From Croceibacterium xixiisoli (GTDB taxonomy: Bacteria; Pseudomonadota; Alphaproteobacteria; Sphingomonadales; Sphingomonadaceae): a DNA stretch of 64,000 nucleotides. The notes beneath the pieces are model-generated. The model ran no database searches and was not told the origin of the DNA. It saw only the letters and a program-made list of their open reading frames with translations. The stretch spans positions 186,001-250,000 of the forward strand of contig NZ_WTYJ01000003.1 in assembly GCF_009827305.1 (NCBI RefSeq), in the 5' to 3' direction. Shown one piece after another: positions 35,822 to 45,229 of the stretch. Every line of letters begins with the position of its first letter. The stretch's first letter is position 1. The translations under genes and the position numbers were made by a program.

Positions 35822-37330
35822 TCAATCCAGTGCGACCGATACCGCCTTCAGCTCGGTATAGGCTTCCACCCCGGCGCGGCCGTTTTCGCGGCCCCAGCCG
35901 CTGGCCTTGAAGCCGCCGAGCGGCAGTGCGGGATCGACGCCGCCAGCTCCGTTGACGCGGATCGATCCGGCTTTCAGGCGGCGTGCCAGCTTGTGCGCCA
36001 TGCTGATGTCCCTGGTCCAGATATTGGCGGCCAGGCCGAACTGGGTTTCATTGCCCAGCGCGCCCAGGCGGTCGGCATCATCGGCATCGGTGAAGCGGGT
36101 GGCGCAGAGCACGGGGCCGAAGATTTCTTCCCGCCGGACCTGCATGCTCGCCTCCGTATCGACGAGCACGGTCGGTTCGACGAACCAGCCCGGCCCATCG
36201 CCCTTGCGGCCACCGCCGACCAGCACGGTCGCGCCTTCCTTGCGGCCGCTTTCGATATAGCCGGTCACGCGTTCCAGCTGCAGTTCGCTGACCAGCGGGC
36301 CGATCACGGTGGAGGGATCCAGCGTCCGGCCGACGGGCAGCATGCGGGCCATGCCGGCGATGCCTTCCAGCACCTGATCGGCCACTTCCTCTGCCACGAA
36401 CAGGCGGCTGCCGGCGGCGCAGACCTGGCCGGCGTTGAAGAAAATGCTCATCGCGGCAGCCGGGATGGCCTTCTTCAGATCGGCATCGGCGAAGATGAAG
36501 GTCGGCGATTTGCCGCCCAGTTCCAGGCTGACGCGCTTGAAATTGGTCTTGCTGGCATCGATGATCGCCTTGCCCGTCTGGGTCGAACCGGTGAAGGCCA
36601 CCTTGTCCACATCCAGATGCGCGGCCAGCGATGCGCCCGCCGTGCGGCCATAGCCGGTGATGACGTTGATCACGCCTTCGGGGAAGCCGGCTTCCAGCGC
36701 CAGTTCGGCCAGCAGAATGGTGGAGAGCGGCGTCTGTTCGGCAGGTTTGAGCACCACGGTGCAACCGGCGGCGAGCGCAGGGCCGATCTTGCCGGCGGCC
36801 ATCGCCAGCGGGAAGTTCCACGGCACGATCTGGCCACAGACGCCGACCGGTTCGCGCAGCGTGTAGCTAAGCCATTCGCCGGGTGCGGAAATTTCCGTCG
36901 TGTCGCCGGTCAGCTTGGTGGCCCAGCCGGCCTGGTACCGCAGCTGGCTGATCGCGCCGCCGACATCGGCGATGCGGCTGAACTGGATCGGGCGGCCCAC
37001 GTCCAGCGTTTCGGTCAGCGCCAGTTCGTCGGCATTGGCTTCGATCAGATCGGCCAGCCGGTTGATCAGCTTCGCACGTTCATCCGGCTTCACCTTGCGC
37101 CAGGGGCCATCGAAGGCCTTGCGCGCGGCGGCCACGGCGGCATCGACATCGGCATCGCCGGCGCTGGCGACATCGGCCAGCTTTTCCCCGGTGGAGGGAT
37201 CTTCGGTGGAGAAGGTTTCGCCGCTTTCCGCTTCGCGCCATTCGCCGCCGATCAGCATTTTGCCAACCTTGCCCTGCCAACGCTGGCGGAATGCGTCCAA
37301 ACGGTTTTCAATCGATGTTTCGGCGTTCAT
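35822..37330 (-). CDS. NAD(P)-dependent aldehyde dehydrogenase
   Basis: A 502-residue aldehyde dehydrogenase. Motifs seen in order: GQIVPWNFPLAMAAGKIGPA, AFTGSTQTGKAI (cofactor loop), general base in VSLELGGKSPTFIF, catalytic Cys in FFNAGQVCAAGSRLF, and EEIFGPVLCATRF. This is the class of broad-range aldehyde dehydrogenases such as those for phenylacetaldehyde, betaine aldehyde or polyether aldehydes. Start 37330 has GGAGAAGG upstream; the 18 extra upstream codons are unlikely. It is divergent from the first GMC oxidoreductase, so it probably takes the aldehyde made by that enzyme or by the PQQ dehydrogenase. Confidence 0.92.
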   Translation of the reverse strand: MNAETSIENRLDAFRQRWQGKVGKMLIGGEWREAESGETFSTEDPSTGEKLADVASAGDADVDAAVAAARKAFDGPWRKVKPDERAKLINRLADLIEANADELALTETLDVGRPIQFSRIADVGGAISQLRYQAGWATKLTGDTTEISAPGEWLSYTLREPVGVCGQIVPWNFPLAMAAGKIGPALAAGCTVVLKPAEQTPLSTILLAELALEAGFPEGVINVITGYGRTAGASLAAHLDVDKVAFTGSTQTGKAIIDASKTNFKRVSLELGGKSPTFIFADADLKKAIPAAAMSIFFNAGQVCAAGSRLFVAEEVADQVLEGIAGMARMLPVGRTLDPSTVIGPLVSELQLERVTGYIESGRKEGATVLVGGGRKGDGPGWFVEPTVLVDTEASMQVRREEIFGPVLCATRFTDADDADRLGALGNETQFGLAANIWTRDISMAHKLARRLKAGSIRVNGAGGVDPALPLGGFKASGWGRENGRAGVEAYTELKAVSVALD

Positions 37331-37377
37331 CGCCTTCTCCCATGGCTTGTTGTCTGCTGCGCGGCAGCGCATAACAA

Positions 37378-39102
37378 TTGCCACGGGGGCTTACCACAGG
37401 CGCCTGCAACAACAAGAACGGCGATAACGCCGGACGGGATCGAGACGGGAGAGAGGCTCTGGAAGGGCAGTTCGATTATGTGATCGTCGGCGCGGGTTCG
37501 GCCGGCTGCGTGCTGGCCGCGCGGCTGACCGAGGATCCCGGCACGCGCGTGCTGCTGCTGGAGGCAGGCGGCGGGGCGGATCATTTCCTGATCCGCATGC
37601 CGCTGGGCATGATGAAGGCCATGCTGAAGCCCGAACTGACCTGGCGGATGATGACCGAACCCGAACCGCATCTGGACAACCGCCGGCTGTTCCTGCCGCG
37701 CGGCCGGCTGCTGGGCGGCAGTTCATCGATCAACGGCATGGTCTATATGCGCGGCCATTCGGGCGATTACGATCGCTGGGCGCAGAAGGGCTGCCGGGGA
37801 TGGAGCCATGCCGATGTGCTGCCCTATTTCCGCAAGATGGAGCGCAGCTGGCGGGCGGACAATGCCGATTACGGCCATGATGGCCCGCTGCCGGTAACGA
37901 AGAACAACACCCAGTATTTGCTGCATGACGAACTGATACAGGCCGTCGCCAATGCCGGCCTGCCGGTGACGGATGATATCCATGGCGGGGCAGAAGAAGG
38001 CGCCAGCCTGGTCGAACTGACGATCGACGAGAAGGGGCGCCGTGCATCCACCTATGAAGCCTATCTGAAGCCGGCGATGCAGCGGCCCAATCTGGCCGTG
38101 CTGACCAACGCGCTGACGCGCCGCGTGCTGGTGGAAGGCGGCCGGGTGACCGGCGTGGAATATGAACATGATGGCCAGGTGAAGACCGTGCGCGCAGGGC
38201 GGGAGGTGATCCTGTCCGGCGGGGCGTTCAATTCGCCCCAGCTGCTGCAATTGTCGGGCATCGGCCCGGCGGCGCATCTGGCCGAGATGGGCATAGCGGT
38301 GGTGCATGATCTGCCCGGCGTGGGCGGCAATCTGTCCGAACATCCGCGCGTGCCGGTGGAATTCGCGGCCAAGGGCCCGGTCACCTTCGTCAATCAGCTG
38401 CGGTTCGACCGGGCGGTGCGGGCGGTGGCGCAATGGTATCTGTTCGGCAGCGGGCCCTTCGCCCGGCAGCTTAACAGCGCCAATCCCATGCTGCGCAGCG
38501 ACCCACGGCTGAGCCAGCCGGACATACAGCTGTTTTCCAACCCGGTGAAGCTGAGCGCACATCTGTGGTTTCCCGGTTTCATCAAGAGCCCGCCGCACAG
38601 CTTTTCCGCCGATGTCATCCTGCTGCACCCGCAGGCACGCGGTTCGGTGCGGCTGAAATCCGCCCATCCGCGCGATTTGCCGGCCATCCGGCTCAATCTG
38701 TTCGACAATGAAGCCGATTTGATCACCGCACGCGCCGGGCTGCGGCTGGCAAGGCAGATCTATGCCACCGAACCGATGGGCAGCCTGATCGCGGGGGAAA
38801 ACATTCCCGGGGCCGATGTCACCAGCGATCCGGCGATCGACGCGCATATTCGCGCCACCGCCGGCACCACCCAGCACCCGGTCGGCACTTGCGCCATGGG
38901 CACGGGGCCCGGCGCGGTGGTCGATCCGGAACTGCGGCTGCACGGCCTGGCCGGTCTGCGCGTGGTCGATGCATCGATCATGCCCGATGTGCCGGGTGGC
39001 AACACCAACGGCCCGACGATCATGATCGCGGAAAAAGCCGCCGACATCATCCGCGGGCGCAGCCTGCCGGCCATAAACAAGAACGAGAGGGATGCCGCAT
39101 GA
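37378..39102 (+). CDS. GMC-family FAD oxidoreductase (first copy)
   Basis: A glucose-methanol-choline family flavoprotein, cytoplasmic, oxidising an alcohol. The FAD-binding [19 protein letters not shown] lies at the N-terminus; [18 protein letters not shown] and [16 protein letters not shown] are the two GMC signatures; the active-site His and Asn are in [10 protein letters not shown] and GGNTNGPT. Homologues begin only 5-10 residues before FDYVIVG, yet no ATG, GTG or TTG exists there. The listed TTG at 37378 gives a 574-residue protein with an atypical 30-residue leader. A CTG at 37459 just after GGGAGAGAGG would give the expected 547 residues. PEG dehydrogenase and choline dehydrogenase are relatives. 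Confidence 0.88.
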   Translation: MPRGLTTGACNNKNGDNAGRDRDGREALEGQFDYVIVGAGSAGCVLAARLTEDPGTRVLLLEAGGGADHFLIRMPLGMMKAMLKPELTWRMMTEPEPHLDNRRLFLPRGRLLGGSSSINGMVYMRGHSGDYDRWAQKGCRGWSHADVLPYFRKMERSWRADNADYGHDGPLPVTKNNTQYLLHDELIQAVANAGLPVTDDIHGGAEEGASLVELTIDEKGRRASTYEAYLKPAMQRPNLAVLTNALTRRVLVEGGRVTGVEYEHDGQVKTVRAGREVILSGGAFNSPQLLQLSGIGPAAHLAEMGIAVVHDLPGVGGNLSEHPRVPVEFAAKGPVTFVNQLRFDRAVRAVAQWYLFGSGPFARQLNSANPMLRSDPRLSQPDIQLFSNPVKLSAHLWFPGFIKSPPHSFSADVILLHPQARGSVRLKSAHPRDLPAIRLNLFDNEADLITARAGLRLARQIYATEPMGSLIAGENIPGADVTSDPAIDAHIRATAGTTQHPVGTCAMGTGPGAVVDPELRLHGLAGLRVVDASIMPDVPGGNTNGPTIMIAEKAADIIRGRSLPAINKNERDAA

Positions 39103-39479
39103 ACGAACAGGATTTTCGCAGCTATATCGCCGCCTTCAACGCGCGCGATTTTGCCGGCTTTTCGAAATATTACGCCGATAATGTCGAATTCAACCTGGGC
39201 GATCGCAAGCAGATCATCGGCGCACAGGGGATCGTGGATTTCTACACCGGCGTGTTCGATCACATTCAGGAAGAACTGGAAGTGGTCGATCTGATCGTCG
39301 CGCCCGATGGCGCCGCGCTGCACAGCCGTACCAAGTTCACCACCATCAAGGACTGGCCCGATTTCGAGATCTGGCCGACCGTGGCGGGCGATGTGCGCCT
39401 GGTCGAAAGCATCAACATGTACCGCACGCGCAATGGCAAGATCGTGCAGATCAAATCCGGCCGCTATTCGAGCAAGTGA
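39099..39479 (+). CDS. SnoaL/NTF2-like protein
   Basis: A 126-residue single-domain protein of the NTF2/SnoaL fold: [30 protein letters not shown] is the helix-strand start, followed by [22 protein letters not shown] and a C-terminal strand [13 protein letters not shown]. Members act as small isomerases, cyclases or ligand binders. It overlaps the stop of the first GMC gene (ATGA) and ends 4 bases before the second, so the three genes are one translational unit. Its activity is probably tied to the product of one of the oxidoreductases. Confidence 0.87.
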   Translation: MNEQDFRSYIAAFNARDFAGFSKYYADNVEFNLGDRKQIIGAQGIVDFYTGVFDHIQEELEVVDLIVAPDGAALHSRTKFTTIKDWPDFEIWPTVAGDVRLVESINMYRTRNGKIVQIKSGRYSSK

Positions 39480-39483
39480 GCAG

Positions 39484-41085
39484 ATGAGCGACAGGACAGA
39501 CTATATCGTGATCGGCGCCGGTTCGGCCGGCGCCGTGGTGGCCGCCCGGCTGAGCGAGGATCCGGGCGTGCATGTCACCCTGATCGAGGCGGGCTGGCGC
39601 GAGCGACATCCGCTGCTGATCATGCCGATCGCCTTCCCCATGGTGATGGCCGACAAGCGCTTCAACTGGTCATACGAAGGGGAACCGGAACCTCATGCCG
39701 ACCAGCGCCGCCTGCGCCAGCCGCGCGGCAAGGGGCTGGGCGGATCATCGCTGATCAACGGCATGCTTTATGCCCGGGGTCATGCGCGCGATTATGACGA
39801 ATGGCGCCAGCTGGGCCTGGAAGGCTGGGGTTATGAAGACGTGCTGCCGTTCTTCAAGAAATCGGAAAACCACTGGGGCGCGGCCGACCATTACCACGCC
39901 AAGGGCGGCCCGCTGTCCATCACCAAGCATATCCCGGACAAGGCGCTGTACCCCCGGTTCATCGATGCGGTGAAGCAGCTGGGCTACAAGACCCAGGTGG
40001 ACCATCACGGCGCCGATCAGGAAGGCTGGGGATCGCCTGATATCTCGATCCACAACGGCCGGCGCGGCAGCACGGCGGCGCGGTTCCTCTATCCGGCCAT
40101 GAAACGCCCCAATCTGAACATCATCACCGGCGCGCAGGCGACGCGGATCGTGGTGGAAGGCGGGCGCGCCACCGCGCTGCAATATCGGCAGGACGGCGCC
40201 GAACACACGCTTTACGCCGATCGGGATATCGTGCTTTCGGGCGGGGCGTTCAATTCCCCGCAGCTGCTGATGCTGTCGGGCATCGGCCCGGCGGACGAGC
40301 TGCGCGATCTGGGCGTGGATGTGGTGCATGATCTGCCCGGGGTCGGGCGCAATCTGCAGGATCACCCCTCCGTCGCGGTGATCACCCATGCCGAACGGTC
40401 GGTAACGCTGACCAACGATCTGCGCTTCGACCGGCTGACGCTGTCGATGCTGGAATGGCTGGCCAGCGGCAAGGGGCGCATCGCCAACATGCCGGTGACG
40501 GCCAATGGCTTCATCAAGACGCGGGAAGATCTGGAGCGGCCCGACGCGCAATGCCTGTTCCAGCCGACCAGCATCTTTGCCCGCCCCTGGTTCCCCGGCG
40601 TCAAGAAACCCGCACCCGATGTGGTGGCCATGGCCTGCGTCCAGCTGCGCCCCGAAAGTCGCGGCTGGGTGAAGCTGGCCAGCAAGGATCCGACGGCCAA
40701 ACCGCGCATCCTGTCCAATGTGCTGGCGACGGAAAACGACCGCGCGTTTTTCCGCCGGATCGTGCCGCAGATCCGCGAAATCTTCGCCACCAGCCCGCTG
40801 GCTGATGTGATCAAATCCGAAATCGCCCCCGGTCCGCAGGTGCGCAGCAATGACGAGATCGACGCCTGGACCCGCCAGGCGATCAACACCGCCATGCACC
40901 CGGTGGGCAGTTGCGCCATGGGCACCGGCACGGAGGCGGTGTGTGATGCCCAGTTGCGCGTGCACGGCCTGGCCGGGCTGCGCGTGGCCGACGCCAGCGT
41001 GATGCCGCGCATCGTGGGCGGTAACACCAATGCCGCGTCGATCATGATCGGTGAGAAGGCGGCAGCGATGATCGCTGGGGGGTGA
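39484..41085 (+). CDS. GMC-family FAD oxidoreductase (second copy)
   Basis: A 533-residue GMC flavoprotein, roughly half identical in sequence feel to the first copy. [23 protein letters not shown] starts six residues in; [19 protein letters not shown] and [17 protein letters not shown] are the family signatures; the catalytic His is in [10 protein letters not shown] and the Asn in GGNTNAAS. The start at 39484 is the natural one for the family and lies 4 bases after the SnoaL gene. The two paralogues in one unit suggest successive oxidations or two related alcohols. Confidence 0.92.
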   Translation: MSDRTDYIVIGAGSAGAVVAARLSEDPGVHVTLIEAGWRERHPLLIMPIAFPMVMADKRFNWSYEGEPEPHADQRRLRQPRGKGLGGSSLINGMLYARGHARDYDEWRQLGLEGWGYEDVLPFFKKSENHWGAADHYHAKGGPLSITKHIPDKALYPRFIDAVKQLGYKTQVDHHGADQEGWGSPDISIHNGRRGSTAARFLYPAMKRPNLNIITGAQATRIVVEGGRATALQYRQDGAEHTLYADRDIVLSGGAFNSPQLLMLSGIGPADELRDLGVDVVHDLPGVGRNLQDHPSVAVITHAERSVTLTNDLRFDRLTLSMLEWLASGKGRIANMPVTANGFIKTREDLERPDAQCLFQPTSIFARPWFPGVKKPAPDVVAMACVQLRPESRGWVKLASKDPTAKPRILSNVLATENDRAFFRRIVPQIREIFATSPLADVIKSEIAPGPQVRSNDEIDAWTRQAINTAMHPVGSCAMGTGTEAVCDAQLRVHGLAGLRVADASVMPRIVGGNTNAASIMIGEKAAAMIAGG

Positions 41086-41096
41086 GAAGAAACAGA

Positions 41097-41555
41097 ATGC
41101 CAGCCCCCCATTCCGGCAAACAGAATTCCGAAAACCGGATGGACCGGCTCTTCAACCGTGCCGAAGCCATTCTCTATGGACGAAAGACCGGATTGGGGGC
41201 GCCCATCCTGTGGCATCTGGCTCTGCGCCATCATGGCCGTTCCATGCTGGAGATCGCCAACCATGCCACCCGGACCGGCGCGCGATCCGAACTGGGAACA
41301 GCGGCCCAATGGTTCAGCCCGTTCAATCTGATGTATCGGGCCTATCGCCTGGGAGAACCGAATGCCGCCCAGAACCTGGCAATGACCCATTTCAATTTCG
41401 GGGATCTGCAGGGCTATCGGCACTGGATACGAAAAGCGGCCAGAGCGGGCGAGACCAACGCCCAGAACGATGCCAGACGGTTCGAATTGCGACAGCCCTA
41501 CACCCTAGCTCGGCGTCTGAGGCGACTGCGGCCTGTCCGGCGTGACGGCAGCTGA
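41097..41555 (+). CDS. Small Sel1-like repeat protein
   Basis: A 152-residue basic protein of unknown function. The central part (AAQWFSPFNLMYRAYRLGEPNAAQNLAMTHFNFGD is the core, ~65-105, then GYRHWIRKAARAGETNAQNDA) has the alternating Ala/Gly/Tyr helix-pair rhythm of Sel1-like repeats. It has no signal peptide. The ATG at 41097 is likely; a GTG at 41082 overlapping the GMC stop would couple it to that gene. Confidence 0.6.
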   Translation: MPAPHSGKQNSENRMDRLFNRAEAILYGRKTGLGAPILWHLALRHHGRSMLEIANHATRTGARSELGTAAQWFSPFNLMYRAYRLGEPNAAQNLAMTHFNFGDLQGYRHWIRKAARAGETNAQNDARRFELRQPYTLARRLRRLRPVRRDGS

Positions 41556-41563
41556 CGCCGCAG

Positions 41564-42460
41564 CAGGACTGTCCGCCTTGCCCCTGACATCTGCCCTGAT
41601 TACTCGCTGCTCATGGCAGTAGCCGGAGAAGTGTGATGCAAGTACGAACACTCCTTCTGATGATCACGCTGATGGTGGCCTGTGCTGGCCTCTACAGCAG
41701 TTGGCGGTTCTGGTTTTGCGAAGAAGCGAGATCATCGCGCCCGCTGGCGACAGTATTGCGCATAATGGCCACTGGTTCACTGGGTGCTTTCGGCGGGTCT
41801 TTTGCCTATCTGATTCATAGTTTGGCCGGCATGAACCGTGCGTGGTCTTTTCTGTCTACCTTGGGGACTGGCCTGCCGTTCTGGCTGCTGATGATGTCAT
41901 TGACGGTCTGGCCGATCGCCTTCGCATCAGCGGCGGCAGGCTTGTTTGTCAGGAAAACATTTCCATTCCGGTTTGCCTGGCTGATGCTCCCTGCCATCGG
42001 AGCGCTGGCCCTTGTCAGCACGACAGTATTCCTGTGGTACATGCCGCTAATGTCCCCCGCGATCAATTGGCAGCGCAGTTGGTCTCTGCCGCTGACCGCA
42101 TCTGCTCTGTCATTCCTCGTCGCAACCTATTTTACGGAAAAATGGGGACGTGGCCCCTCTTTGCCGCCTGCGATGCAAGGCGCTTAAGCCTTTCAGCCCG
42201 GCTTAAGGTCCAAGAGGCGTTTCAATCGGCTGCTGAAGATGGCAGCTTTCAGACAGGGTGAGAGATCAGGACGGGTTGTCTTGCCCATGACGCCCAGCCT
42301 GATTACTCATTTGTCATCGAAGCTGACGGAGATGTGCGATCAAGGCGCGAACCATCCTGCTGATTGCCACGTTGCTGGTGGCCTGTGCGGCACTCTATGG
42401 CGGCTGGCGCTTCTGGTTTCACGAAGAGCCGCGCGCTTCCGGGCCACTGGCGGCCGAGTT
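41564..42460 (+). repeat. Partial tandem gene duplication (two ~190-base copies)
   Basis: Bases ~41564-41760 and ~42268-42460 are diverged copies. Shared stretches include CTTGCCC..TGAC, CCTGATTACTC, GGAGA..GTG.GAT and about 40 codons encoding RT(L/I)LL..TL(M/L)VACA.LY..WRFWF.EE.R.S.PLA. Downstream of this the two genes are unrelated. The boundaries are approximate. Confidence 0.7.
41636..42187 (+). CDS. Four-helix integral membrane protein of unknown function
   Basis: A 183-residue hydrophobic protein with an N-terminal hydrophobic segment (~3-20) and further membrane segments around residues 45-65, 75-105, 115-135 and 145-165. No known domain. GGAGAAG lies 5 bases before the ATG. Its promoter-side region and first ~40 codons are shared with the gene at 42372. 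Confidence 0.65.
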   Translation: MQVRTLLLMITLMVACAGLYSSWRFWFCEEARSSRPLATVLRIMATGSLGAFGGSFAYLIHSLAGMNRAWSFLSTLGTGLPFWLLMMSLTVWPIAFASAAAGLFVRKTFPFRFAWLMLPAIGALALVSTTVFLWYMPLMSPAINWQRSWSLPLTASALSFLVATYFTEKWGRGPSLPPAMQGA

Positions 42461-42797
42461 GCTGGCCCATGTTGCCGAGGGTGGGGATTCCGGGAAACTT
42501 ACCGCCACGATCGATGCGCATATCCCCCGGCAGACACCGCTGGATGCGCGACTGACCGTGTTGGAGCGCAATGGGTTCGACTGCGCCATCCGTCCGGCCC
42601 GCGTTGCCGGCAGTCGGGAATTGTCCTGCCGCCGACCGGTCGAAGGGCAGCGCTATTGCCAGCGGATCAATTATTTTGCCTATCAGACTGGCGCGGGCGA
42701 GATTTTGGAGAGTCTGGCGGCGCTGTACAAGGTTAGCAGTCGGCAGATGGTGTGGGGGCGTTGCCCCTATGAGCCGCCTTCGGTTGGAGAAATTTAG
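42339..42797 (+). pseudogene. Duplicate-derived small gene with lost start codon
   Basis: The frame encodes up to 152 residues beginning IKARTILLIATLLVACAALYGGWR, aligning with the start of the 41636 gene. The position of that gene's ATG is ATC here (42339-42341), while the Shine-Dalgarno-like GGAGA is kept. Translation could restart at TTG 42372 (141 residues), but no ribosome site precedes it. The remaining ~95 residues contain four cysteines (FDCAIR, LSCRRP, RYCQRI, GRCPYE) and look like an exported domain. It may be a decayed gene or one using a weak non-AUG start. Confidence 0.5.
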
Positions 42798-42977
42798 GCT
42801 ACCGGACTTTGAACGCCTTTCCGCGCCGGTCTTCGACACGGAATCGGCTAAAAGGCGCACGATACCCAAGCGATCGCGTCAATGTCGTGTTGAGGCAATG
42901 CGAAGCGAATGACCGCAACATTCTGACGAGGTCTGCGCTGTGGGTGGTTCTGGCGGTGTCGCATCAGCCAAACCCAT

Positions 42978-43008
42978 GAAAAAAGGCCCGGGCAATGGCC
43001 CGGGCCTT
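42978..43008 (-). terminator. Rho-independent terminator of the DEAD-box helicase gene
   Basis: On the minus strand, AAGGCCCGGGC and GCCCGGGCCTT pair perfectly around a 4-base loop, followed by TTTTTT. It lies 32 bases after the helicase stop. Confidence 0.88.
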
Positions 43009-43039
43009 CCTGTTTGCTGCAACTGGCCGTGCCGGATGA

Positions 43040-44860
43040 TCAATCCGGGCGGCGCGGCTTCGGCCCCTTGCGGTGGGCGTCCTTGCGCGGACCACCCTTG
43101 CCGAAACCGCCCTTGGCGGGCTGACCGTCCTTGCGCACGAAGCTCTTGGCCGGGCGATCGCCACCACGATCGAACCGGCCCTGGGGGCGGCCGCTGGCAT
43201 TGTCTGCACCCTTGCCGAACTTGCGGTTCTGGCGGGCGGTATCGCGCGGCGGAACGGACGATGCCTCGATCATGACATCGCTGCCGTCTTCCGCGCCGCC
43301 GGCGGTGCGTTCCACCGCTGCGGTGAACTTGTCGGCAATATTGCGCGGAATCTGGAAATAGGTTTCGTTCGCGGCAATGCGGATCGCGCCGATTTCATTG
43401 CGGGTGATATGGCCGCGACGGCACAGCAGCGGCAGGATCCAGCGGGCGTCCGCATTCTGGCGCCGGCCGATATCCATCCGGTACCAGACGATATCCTCAA
43501 ATCCTTCGCGGTGGCGGTCCTTGCGGCCCGCTTCATAACCGGCCGATGTATCTTCGTTGAAATCTTCCGGCTGCGGCAGGCTGGCGCGGTGCATCCGCAC
43601 ATAGGCGGCGGCAATGTCTTCCGGGCTGCGCTGTTCCATCACACGTGCGGCGATTTCGCGGTCTTCCTCCTCGAACTCGGTCGGCTGCAGCAGGGTGGCG
43701 AGCAGGCGTTCGCGATCCTGCTGGCGGATCGATTCCGGGGTCGGCGGGCTGATCCATTCGGCGGTGACGCGCGCCCCGCGCAGCATGCCTTCCACCCGCT
43801 TGCGGCGCGGATAGGGGACGATCAGCACGGCCGTGCCCTTCTTGCCGGCGCGGCCGGTACGGCCCGAACGGTGCTGCATGGTTTCGGCATCGCGCGGGAT
43901 TTCCACATGGATCACCAGCGTGACGGAGGGGAGATCGATCCCGCGTGCGGCCACGTCGGTTGCCACGCAGACGCGGGCACGGCGGTCGCGTAGGGCCTGC
44001 AGCGCCTGGTTGCGTTCCGACTGCGAATGTTCGCCTGACAGGGCCACCACGCCAAAACCGCGTTCCTGCAAGGTTGCATGCAGACGGCGGACATTATCGC
44101 GCGTGGCGCAGAACAGGATCGCGGTTTCCGCTTCGTGGAAACGCAGCAGATTGACCACGGCGTTTTCGATTTCCGCCGGGGAAACCGATACGGCCTGATA
44201 GGCGATATCGCCATGGCCACGGCTGTCGCCAATGGTGGAAATGCGCAGCGCATCGCGCTGGTAACGGCGCGCCAGATTGGCGATTTGCGGCGGCATGGTC
44301 GCCGAAAACAGCAGGGTGCGACGTTCTTCCGGCGTGGCGTCGAGAATTTCTTCCAGATCGTCACGGAAACCCATGTCGAGCATTTCATCGGCTTCATCCA
44401 GCACGATGATGCGCAGCGCTGACAGGTCCAGCGCCCCGCGTTCCAGATGATCGCGCAGGCGGCCCGGGGTGCCGACCACGATCTGCGCCCCATCGCGCAG
44501 CACGCGGCGTTCCTTGGACGGGTCCATCCCGCCAACGCAGGTGGCGATGCGCACGCCCGCTTCGCGGTAAAGCCAAGCGAGTTCACGGCTGACCTGCAGC
44601 GCCAGTTCGCGCGTTGGCGCGATCACCAGGCCCAGCGGAATGCGCGAAACATCAGCGATCAGCCCGTCCGCCAGCAGCAGTTCGCTGGCCATGGCCGCGC
44701 CGAAGGCGACGGTCTTGCCCGAACCGGTCTGGGCCGACACGATCAGATCGCGGCCGATGGCTTCGGTTTCCAGGACTGCCGACTGGACGGCGGTGAGTGC
44801 GGTATAGCCGTGCGCGGAAATGGCTTCGGCAAGAACCGGGGGGAGATTGGTATGCAGCAT
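43040..44860 (-). CDS. DEAD-box ATP-dependent RNA helicase (DeaD/DbpA type)
   Basis: A 606-residue RNA helicase. RecA-like domain 1: SAQTGSGKTVAFG (motif I), APTRELALQ (Ia), VGTPGRLRDH (Ib), LDEADEMLDMGF (II) and FSATMP (III). Domain 2: FCATRDNVRRL (IV), CVATDVAARGIDLPSV (V) and QHRSGRTGRAGKKG (VI). Residues ~450-520 form a DbpA-type RNA-binding domain (MDIGRRQNADARWILPLL...IGAIRIAANETYFQIP), followed by a basic Gly/Lys/Arg-rich tail. The layout is that of CsdA/DeaD, used in ribosome assembly and mRNA turnover, especially in the cold. AAGGG lies 4 bases before the ATG; a terminator follows. Confidence 0.93.
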   Translation of the reverse strand: MLHTNLPPVLAEAISAHGYTALTAVQSAVLETEAIGRDLIVSAQTGSGKTVAFGAAMASELLLADGLIADVSRIPLGLVIAPTRELALQVSRELAWLYREAGVRIATCVGGMDPSKERRVLRDGAQIVVGTPGRLRDHLERGALDLSALRIIVLDEADEMLDMGFRDDLEEILDATPEERRTLLFSATMPPQIANLARRYQRDALRISTIGDSRGHGDIAYQAVSVSPAEIENAVVNLLRFHEAETAILFCATRDNVRRLHATLQERGFGVVALSGEHSQSERNQALQALRDRRARVCVATDVAARGIDLPSVTLVIHVEIPRDAETMQHRSGRTGRAGKKGTAVLIVPYPRRKRVEGMLRGARVTAEWISPPTPESIRQQDRERLLATLLQPTEFEEEDREIAARVMEQRSPEDIAAAYVRMHRASLPQPEDFNEDTSAGYEAGRKDRHREGFEDIVWYRMDIGRRQNADARWILPLLCRRGHITRNEIGAIRIAANETYFQIPRNIADKFTAAVERTAGGAEDGSDVMIEASSVPPRDTARQNRKFGKGADNASGRPQGRFDRGGDRPAKSFVRKDGQPAKGGFGKGGPRKDAHRKGPKPRRPD

Positions 44861-45229
44861 GATGCCCTTGATCTGTATGGTCCTGCCCCAATGGCATGCG
44901 GACCCGGAGTTTCAGTTTCTGAAACGGAATACCCCGGTCAAAAGCGGCAATACGAATGTTCCGCTGTGCGGAATCGACCACTGATCATGTTCGGGATGGC
45001 GCGCCCCTAACAGGTTTTTGTGTCAGGGACCAGATGGTCAGCCCTCTGGCAATGGTATTTCTGCGCGCCATTACCAGCTGACAAGAATTCTCCCGGCCCG
45101 TTCAGTTCCGGCAAATTGGTTAGTCGGCGAGAATGGCAAGCGGCCTCGCGTGCGGTGATTTCAGGACCGGGAATGACCGTCGAGGCATCCGCGTGTTTGT
45201 CATGAAGGATCGGTAAGCAGGCGTATCGT
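44861..45229. other. Intergenic region between divergent helicase and phosphonatase genes
   Basis: About 370 bases holding the two divergent promoters. I find no supportable gene, no clear hairpin element and no repeat. The length would allow an extended 5' leader on the helicase transcript, as known for cold-shock helicase genes, but nothing specific is visible. Confidence 0.4.
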
